From positions 4,405 through 36,406 of the forward strand of contig JAHEKJ010000027.1 in the NCBI GenBank assembly GCA_024638385.1: a stretch of DNA of 32,002 nt. Reading direction: 5' to 3'. Each line of letters opens with the position of its first letter. Position 1 is the stretch's first letter. Positions 27,699 to 32,002 of the stretch are shown here, one piece after another. This DNA comes from Gammaproteobacteria bacterium. Lineage in GTDB: Bacteria > Pseudomonadota > Gammaproteobacteria > GCA-001735895. Below the pieces are notes generated by a model that worked only from the letters and a program-made list of their open reading frames with translations, was not told where the DNA came from and did no database searches. The translations under genes and the position numbers were made by a program.

Positions 27699-27744
27699 GT
27701 CGCCGTTCGACTAGACCGACCGGCGAAGCGGGAAAAATAAGGGT

Positions 27745-27770
27745 CGGAGGGACGGGGCTCCGTCCCTCCG
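27745..27770. terminator. Strong hairpin between the importer operon and the DUF1127-like gene
   Basis: Perfect 11-bp stem (cggagggacgg / ccgtccctccg) with a 4-nt loop. No T-run follows on the plus strand; on the minus strand it leads into CCCTTATTTTT, so it suits the terminator of the minus-strand small gene and may act weakly on the operon. The motif also resembles dispersed repeats of the ggagggacgg type. Confidence 0.6.
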
Positions 27771-27784
27771 CTACTGAATCTAAA

Positions 27785-28021
27785 TTACTGGTCCGGATAT
27801 TCCCTAAGCAAGCGCGTGCGGATTTCTTCACGCGTCAGGCCACGCGCGGCGAGTTGCACGTCGCTCATCGCGTAGAGCCGGCGCGCCTCCTTTGCGATAC
27901 GCTGCGCGGTTTCGAGGCTTGCGAAAAACCAGCCCGGCGAAAGACGGCGGCGGACCGGGCACGACTCGACGGCGTCGGCCAGCAAATCGTCCCGGGTCGG
28001 ATGAATCGATTCAACGTTCAT
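27785..28021 (-). CDS. DUF1127-like small protein
   Basis: 78 aa. The second half reads ARRLYAMSDVQLAARGLTREEIRTRLL, which matches the DUF1127/YjiS pattern (L..MSD..L...GL.R.EI). Small DUF1127 proteins are common in proteobacteria and have been linked in some species to RNA turnover or phosphate/C1 metabolism, but no function is assured here. The longer N-terminal part is basic and unique. ATG 28021 is preceded by cggag about 9 bp upstream on the minus strand. It is separated from the importer operon by the hairpin. The 278 bp upstream (28022-28299) contain no gene. Confidence 0.75.
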   Translation of the reverse strand: MNVESIHPTRDDLLADAVESCPVRRRLSPGWFFASLETAQRIAKEARRLYAMSDVQLAARGLTREEIRTRLLREYPDQ

Positions 28022-28299
28022 TTAAAAATCTCCGAATGATCTTGAGTTGGTAAATCCTTAGGTTAATGGCCGCCGCCGAGGGACGAGCGTTCATTGAGAA
28101 TATCTATAGGATTTTCCGCCGGGGAAAATTGCGACCTGATCCACACTGGCCCCCTTAGCGCCAATTTTCTGACGATTTTTGGGACTCGCATCGCAAATCG
28201 GCCTGCTTCGTGCCGACGAGATGTGAACTATTTACCGCTTCGGTGCGCAGCCGGTCGCCTGAAGCCTTTGCAAGGGTCGTTGGTGCAGTGCCCGCTCGT

Positions 28300-29202
28300 T
28301 CAGATCCCGGCTTGCGTCAATCGCTCGAATTCGGTATCGAGCGCGCGCGGCGTGATATCGAGTTCGGCGAAGCCCGGCAAATCGGGGCTCGGCCGGTTGT
28401 CGTGCCGCATCAGTTCGATCTGGTCGCGGCTGAGCGGCGGGCTCGGCAACGCCGACATGACCGCGGCGAGCAGGTTCCAGACGATGAACGGCACCGGCAG
28501 GAACAGCCGTTTGCGCCCGAGCCGCGTGGCGATCAGCGCGAGCAAGTCGCGATAGGCGTAGGCTCGCGCGCCGCCGAGTTCATACAGCGGCGCGGCGGCA
28601 TCGTCCAGGTCGAGAATTTTTACGATCGCGGCCGCGAGGTCGTCGACATGGACCGGTTGCAGTTGCCTGCGGCCATCGCCAAACAGCGGGATTACCGGCA
28701 ATGCGCGTACCAGGCCGGCGAGCGCGCCGAGGAAGGCGTCGTCGTGGCCGAACAACACGCTCGGCCGCAGGATCGCGGCGTCGGGCGCGGTGGCGCGCAC
28801 GCGCGCCTCGCCGCGCGCCCGTGCGCGCACGTATTTCGACGCCGACCCGGTGTCGGCGCCGATGCCCGACAGGTGCACGAGCCGCGCACCGGCGACCCGC
28901 GCCGCGGCCGCGACCCGGCCGGCGCCGTCGACGTGCACCGCGTCGAAGGTTTCTTCGCCCCGCTCGGTATACAGCCCGACCGCGTTGACGACGCCGCCGG
29001 CATCGCCGATCGCCGCGGCGATCGAGCCGGCGTCACGCACGTCGGCGACGACCGCTTCGACCCGCTCGCCGAGGTCGGCGAACGGCCAGGGTTCGGGATG
29101 GCGCGCGGCCACGCGGACGCGACAATCGGCGGCGGCGAACGCGCGCACGACGCGGCGGCCGAGATATCCGGTGCCGCCGAAGACGGTAACCAGAGAGGGC
29201 AT
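28300..29202 (-). CDS. NAD(P)-binding atypical SDR, NDUFA9-like
   Basis: 300 aa, extended Rossmann protein of the NDUFA9/atypical-SDR-5 type. The nucleotide loop is GGTGYLG (9-15) at the N-terminus, and ILRPSVLFG (144-152) is a family block. The usual SDR catalytic Tyr-x3-Lys is Tyr124-x3-Arg128, so the enzyme may be non-catalytic or bind a flavin or quinone. The relative in mitochondria is an accessory subunit of complex I. The start was placed at ATG 29202; ATG 29217 five codons upstream, or longer versions overlapping the DUF427 gene, are less likely because family members begin just before VTVFGGTG. It lies 59 bp after the DUF427 gene and reads with it and msrB. Confidence 0.85.
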   Translation of the reverse strand: MPSLVTVFGGTGYLGRRVVRAFAAADCRVRVAARHPEPWPFADLGERVEAVVADVRDAGSIAAAIGDAGGVVNAVGLYTERGEETFDAVHVDGAGRVAAAARVAGARLVHLSGIGADTGSASKYVRARARGEARVRATAPDAAILRPSVLFGHDDAFLGALAGLVRALPVIPLFGDGRRQLQPVHVDDLAAAIVKILDLDDAAAPLYELGGARAYAYRDLLALIATRLGRKRLFLPVPFIVWNLLAAVMSALPSPPLSRDQIELMRHDNRPSPDLPGFAELDITPRALDTEFERLTQAGI

Positions 29203-29261
29203 AGCGCCGGTTGCCATCGCGCTCTCAGGCCGGCGCTGCGCCAGCGCGTGGCATGCGCCGG

Positions 29262-29621
29262 TCAGTCGACGGCGACGACGCGAAACCCCTTGCCCGGGTC
29301 GAAGGCATAGTGATCCTCGATCGCCGCGACGCCGGCCAGCGGTTCGCGATAACACCAGATCGCGTCAACGACGTCGCCGCAGTTCAGGTAGGACGCATCC
29401 CCCTTGATCGGGCAATGCGTGGTGCGCGCCGAGGCGCTGGTTTCGAGCCCGGCGATCGCGGCGGCCGGAAAATAGACGACCGGCGGGTAATCCTTGCCCG
29501 CGTAGTGTTCCCGCAGTTCGATCGCATCGTGCGATTCGACGATCGAGCGGCCGTCGAATTCGACGCGGTATCCGCGCGCGGCGGGGCGCGTCGTCGCGTA
29601 GTGTGATCGCGGCTCGCTCAT
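29262..29621 (-). CDS. DUF427 domain-containing protein
   Basis: 119 aa, a compact single-domain protein. The DUF427 pattern is visible: YRVEFDGRSIVESHDAIELRE, then PPVVYFPAAAI, then TTHCPIKGDASYLNC, with the conserved CPxKGxAxY core. Function is unknown in the family, though a small nucleotide- or carbohydrate-binding fold is suggested. The gene starts 16 bp after the msrB stop and is followed by the SDR, so the three form a probable operon. Confidence 0.88.
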   Translation of the reverse strand: MSEPRSHYATTRPAARGYRVEFDGRSIVESHDAIELREHYAGKDYPPVVYFPAAAIAGLETSASARTTHCPIKGDASYLNCGDVVDAIWCYREPLAGVAAIEDHYAFDPGKGFRVVAVD

Positions 29622-29637
29622 CGTCGGGTCGAGACCG

Positions 29638-30159
29638 TCAGGCCCGCAATTCCGGCAACGCCTCGCCGGCCGGCACGAAGCGTAGCGCGACGCCGTTGTT
29701 GCACCAGCGCTGACCGGTCGGCGGCGGGCCGTCGTCGAACACGTGGCCCTGATGGCCGCCGCAGCGCACGCAGTGGTACTCGGTGCGCGGCAGAATCAGC
29801 TTCCAGTCCCGCTTGGTGCCGACACTGCCGTCGATAGCGGCGTAGAAGCTCGGCCAGCCGGTGCCGCTGTCGAACTTGGTCGCGGATTCGAACAACGGCA
29901 GGAAACAGGCCGCGCAGACGTAGGTGCCGTCGCGCTTCTCGTCGTTGAGCGGGCTCGTCCACGGGCGCTCGGTTCCCTCCTCGAACAGCACGCGGTACTG
30001 TGCGGCGTCGAGCAGCGCGCGCCACTCGGCCGGGCTCTTGTCGAGCGGCACGATGCCGGCGCCTGTCGCGGGGGTCTCCATGGTCGCGAGTATACCGCGA
30101 CTCGTGCCGAGCGTGGCGACCGAGGTCGCCGCGGCGGCGATGAAAGTGCGTCGTTTCAT
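29638..30159 (-). CDS. msrB: Peptide-methionine (R)-S-oxide reductase MsrB, exported form
   Basis: 173 aa, repairs methionine-R-sulfoxide in proteins. Zinc ligands C82-x2-C85 and C130-x2-C133, GWPSF substrate loop (101-105) and the catalytic cysteine C153 in RWCNNG are present, with the family run GHQGHVFDDGPPPTG. The N-terminus MKRRTFIAAAATSVATLG resembles a twin-arginine signal, so this is probably a periplasmic form, unlike the cytoplasmic E. coli enzyme. It is the first gene of the minus-strand trio msrB, DUF427 and SDR. The preceding 280 bp contain an FNR-like box. Confidence 0.95.
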   Translation of the reverse strand: MKRRTFIAAAATSVATLGTSRGILATMETPATGAGIVPLDKSPAEWRALLDAAQYRVLFEEGTERPWTSPLNDEKRDGTYVCAACFLPLFESATKFDSGTGWPSFYAAIDGSVGTKRDWKLILPRTEYHCVRCGGHQGHVFDDGPPPTGQRWCNNGVALRFVPAGEALPELRA

Positions 30160-30286
30160 GGCTGGGCCTCAAAAAATTCGGTGCCTGTTACGACAAGTTC
30201 GGCGGCGAATAATTCCCTCGCAACGGCCCGGCTGCCGCCCCGGCCCGGCGCCCGGATCACCGGCCCTGTCGAAATAGTTTCGTTAT

Positions 30287-30300
30287 TTGATGTGAATCAG
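30287..30300. promoter_or_regulatory. Near-consensus FNR/ANR-type box (TTGAT-N4-ATCAG)
   Basis: TTGATgtgaATCAG matches nine of ten defined positions. Its centre (30293.5) lies exactly 41.5 bp before 30335, with TAGTCT at 30323-30328 at the -10 position, the geometry of a class II FNR-activated promoter on the plus strand. It is also 134 bp upstream of msrB, which it could serve in the other direction. Confidence 0.4.
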
Positions 30301-30334
30301 GTCGCTTCGACGGTTCTCGAATTAGTCTAGTATT

Positions 30335-30392
30335 CACTTACCTACCCTGATCAGTTTAATTTGAACCCGGCCCGCGCCGGGTTCTTTGTCTT
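30335..30392 (+). ncRNA. Candidate short FNR-controlled RNA ending in an orphan terminator
   Basis: If transcription starts near 30335, the product would be about 58 nt: a pyrimidine-rich unpaired leader (cacttacctaccctg) followed by the terminator hairpin at 30363-30384. No coding gene on the plus strand precedes the terminator, so it needs some other transcript to end. The C-rich leader is what one would expect of a seed that pairs with ribosome sites. All of this is inferred from sequence arrangement. Confidence 0.25.
30363..30392 (+). terminator. Plus-strand intrinsic terminator without an upstream plus-strand gene
   Basis: Perfect 9-bp stem gaacccggc / gccgggttc with a 4-nt loop, followed by tttgtctt. 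The T-rich side is on the plus strand; on the minus strand, where ilvE ends 55 bp away, only an A-rich segment follows, so it is a poor terminator for ilvE. Confidence 0.6.
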
Positions 30393-30438
30393 CGGCCCCG
30401 GCCCGACTCACCGGCAACCGTCGGCGCGCGCACCGACG

Positions 30439-31542
30439 TCAGGCGCCGTCCGGCAACGGCACTCGCATGACCCAGCCGTGGCGGTCCTCGCGCTCGCCGT
30501 ACTGGATGCCGCTCAATTCATCGTAAAGCATGCGCGTCAACTCGCCCGGCGGCGGCGCGGCGACACGGTACACCTCGCCCCGATAGCCGATACTCGCGAC
30601 CGGGCAGATCACCGCGGCGGTGCCGGCGCCGAAGACTTCCTCGAGGGTGCCGGCGTGAAACGCGTCGACGACCTCGCCGATTTCGATGCGCCGCTCATCG
30701 ACCGGCACGCCCCAGTCGGCAAGCAGAGTCAGCGTGCTGTCGCGCACCACGCCGGGCAGGATCGAGCCGCCCAGCGGCGGCGTGACGACCGTGCCGTCGA
30801 TCTTGAAGAAGATGTTCATCGCGCCGACTTCCTCGACGTAACGATGCTCGTTGCCGTCGAGCCACAGTACCTGGTCGAAGCCCTCGGCGCGACTCTCGGC
30901 GCCCGGCAGCAGGCTCGCGGCGTAGTTCGCCGCGGTCTTGGCCGCGCCGAGCCCGCCGACCGTGGCGGCGCGGGTGTAGCGGTCCTCGACCTTGAGCGCG
31001 ATGCCGTCGAGCTGGTCGCCGAAGTAAGCGCCGACCGGCGACGTCATGACCATGAAGCGATAGTCGGTCGCCGCGCGCACCTCGAGCGTGCTCTCGGTGG
31101 CGATGATCAGCGGGCGGACGTAGAGCGACTGGCCGCGTGCCGTCGGCAGCCACGCGTGGTCGAGCCGGATCAGTTCGCGAGTCGCGTTGAGCAGGATTTC
31201 GCGCAGCTCGTCGGCCGGCATGATCGGGATGCACAGCCGCAGACACGAGTCGTGCAGCCGCTGCGCGTTGCGCTCGGGCCGAAAGATGCGCGCGTCGCCA
31301 TCGGCGCCGCGAAACGCCTTGTAGCCGTCGAACACGGTCTGCCCGTAGTGCAGCATCGCGACGCCGGGCTCGAGTTCGAGCGGCGCATACGGATGGATCC
31401 GCGGCTCGACCCAGGCGCCGTTGCGGAAATCCATGCTGAACATATGATCGGAAAAGATCCGGCCGAATCCGGGCGATTCGAAATCGACGTCGCCGACGCG
31501 GCTTCGTTCGACGGGCGTGACGGGAAAATCGGATAGCTGCAT
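30439..31542 (-). CDS. ilvE: Branched-chain amino acid aminotransferase
   Basis: 367 aa class IV (fold IV) PLP aminotransferase, transfers the amino group between glutamate and the 2-oxo acids of Leu, Ile and Val. The PLP lysine is K202 in GGLGAAKTAANYAAS, a block typical of BCAT; YGQTVFDGYKAF (66-77) and YVRP (141-144) are the usual substrate-site segments. Length and the EEVFGAGTAAVICPV segment fit the longer BCAT1/IlvE-II group. Start at ATG 31542 with gagac 7 bp upstream; longer frames on this strand would only add a basic, non-conserved extension. It stands alone, divergent from the enolase-superfamily gene. Confidence 0.95.
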   Translation of the reverse strand: MQLSDFPVTPVERSRVGDVDFESPGFGRIFSDHMFSMDFRNGAWVEPRIHPYAPLELEPGVAMLHYGQTVFDGYKAFRGADGDARIFRPERNAQRLHDSCLRLCIPIMPADELREILLNATRELIRLDHAWLPTARGQSLYVRPLIIATESTLEVRAATDYRFMVMTSPVGAYFGDQLDGIALKVEDRYTRAATVGGLGAAKTAANYAASLLPGAESRAEGFDQVLWLDGNEHRYVEEVGAMNIFFKIDGTVVTPPLGGSILPGVVRDSTLTLLADWGVPVDERRIEIGEVVDAFHAGTLEEVFGAGTAAVICPVASIGYRGEVYRVAAPPPGELTRMLYDELSGIQYGEREDRHGWVMRVPLPDGA

Positions 31543-31726
31543 CAATTTGTCTCGGTTTATCTCACTGCCTGAGCGGTCCCCGCCATTGTCTCCCAAGAAT
31601 CCGATTCGATAAACCGGGCGATTCGGATATTCGTCGAATTGCCATCGCGCCGTGCGTCGGCAACGCCTCGCCGTGCGCACGGCAACCGGTTAAAGTACCG
31701 GGATTCCTCAGGCCGGAGTCAGGCGC

Positions 31727-32002
31727 ATGCGCATCAGCGAAATTCACGTCTATCGAAAAGACCTGCCGGTCGTCGACGGGCCCTACACGATGTCGACGAT
31801 GACGTTGCACTCGATCGACACGACCATCGTCAGGCTCGTCACCGATAGCGGCATCGTCGGCTGGGGCGAGGTCGCGCCGATCGGCCCGCTCTACCAGCCG
31901 CAACACGCGCTCGGCGCGCGCGCGGCGCTCGCGGAAATAGCTCCCGGGCTGGTCGGTCAATCGTGTCTCACGCCGCTGCTGCTGCGTCGTCACATGGACG
32001 GG
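31727..32002 (+). CDS. Enolase-superfamily enzyme (mandelate racemase/muconate lactonizing type), 5' part
   Basis: The first 92 codons only; the window ends before the stop. The translation begins [14 protein letters not shown], has the capping-domain segment [21 protein letters not shown], and [18 protein letters not shown], the standard N-terminus of the MR/MLE subgroup. The catalytic barrel is outside the window. The N-terminus resembles enzymes acting on proline or hydroxyproline betaines or on dicarboxylates, but substrate cannot be set. ccggag (31713-31718) is the ribosome site. It is divergent from ilvE across 184 bp. Confidence 0.8.
   Translation, partial: MRISEIHVYRKDLPVVDGPYTMSTMTLHSIDTTIVRLVTDSGIVGWGEVAPIGPLYQPQHALGARAALAEIAPGLVGQSCLTPLLLRRHMDG

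Overview
The window is GC-rich, densely coded bacterial DNA. The gene content suggests a free-living proteobacterium, most likely a gammaproteobacterium: an HrpB helicase, a KatG catalase-peroxidase, Tat-exported proteins, several ABC importers, and dispersed palindromic repeats of the gag(a/g)ttgcttcg...cctcgcaatgacg type. The taxonomic assignment is inference; no rRNA or other marker gene is present. I saw no tRNA, rRNA, CRISPR array, transposase, integrase or phage gene.

Left part (1-10.6 kb) is a mosaic of modules separated by short palindromic or inverted repeats. A five-gene operon (385-5702) holds a Rieske non-heme iron oxygenase of the glycine betaine/carnitine monooxygenase type and a complete PotFHIG-like ABC importer. 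It is bracketed by a 23-bp inverted repeat with one mismatch. Next come a minus-strand NERD nuclease/SF1 helicase fusion with a cold-shock-like C-terminal domain (5783-8098) and a secreted beta-solenoid-like protein (8586-9470). An AT-rich FkbM methyltransferase (9601-10419) follows, sitting between two direct copies of a 60-bp imperfect palindrome.

Middle part (10.7-19.1 kb) looks more like chromosomal background: hrpB, a small membrane protein, an exported F420-reductase-like Rossmann protein, an FHA-domain protein, katG, a small unknown gene and a Tat-exported FecR-domain protein. Between these lies a truncated, start-codon-less remnant (18164-18310) of the large penicillin-acylase-family gene found 1.4 kb downstream.

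Right part (19.5-32 kb): the exported penicillin/AHL-acylase-family gene has a perfect FNR/ANR-type palindrome upstream. A tight four-gene operon follows (22559-27698: AfuA-type binding protein, fused two-domain permease, ATPase, inositol-monophosphatase-family enzyme). This suggests uptake of a small, possibly phosphorylated, anionic substrate with dephosphorylation inside the cell. Then come a DUF1127-like small gene and a minus-strand cluster of msrB, a DUF427 gene and an NDUFA9-like SDR. Last are ilvE and the 5' end of an enolase-superfamily enzyme, cut by the window edge. Between msrB and ilvE, a near-consensus FNR/ANR box lies 41.5 bp upstream of a predicted start that leads into an orphan plus-strand terminator. 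This may be a tiny anaerobically controlled RNA.
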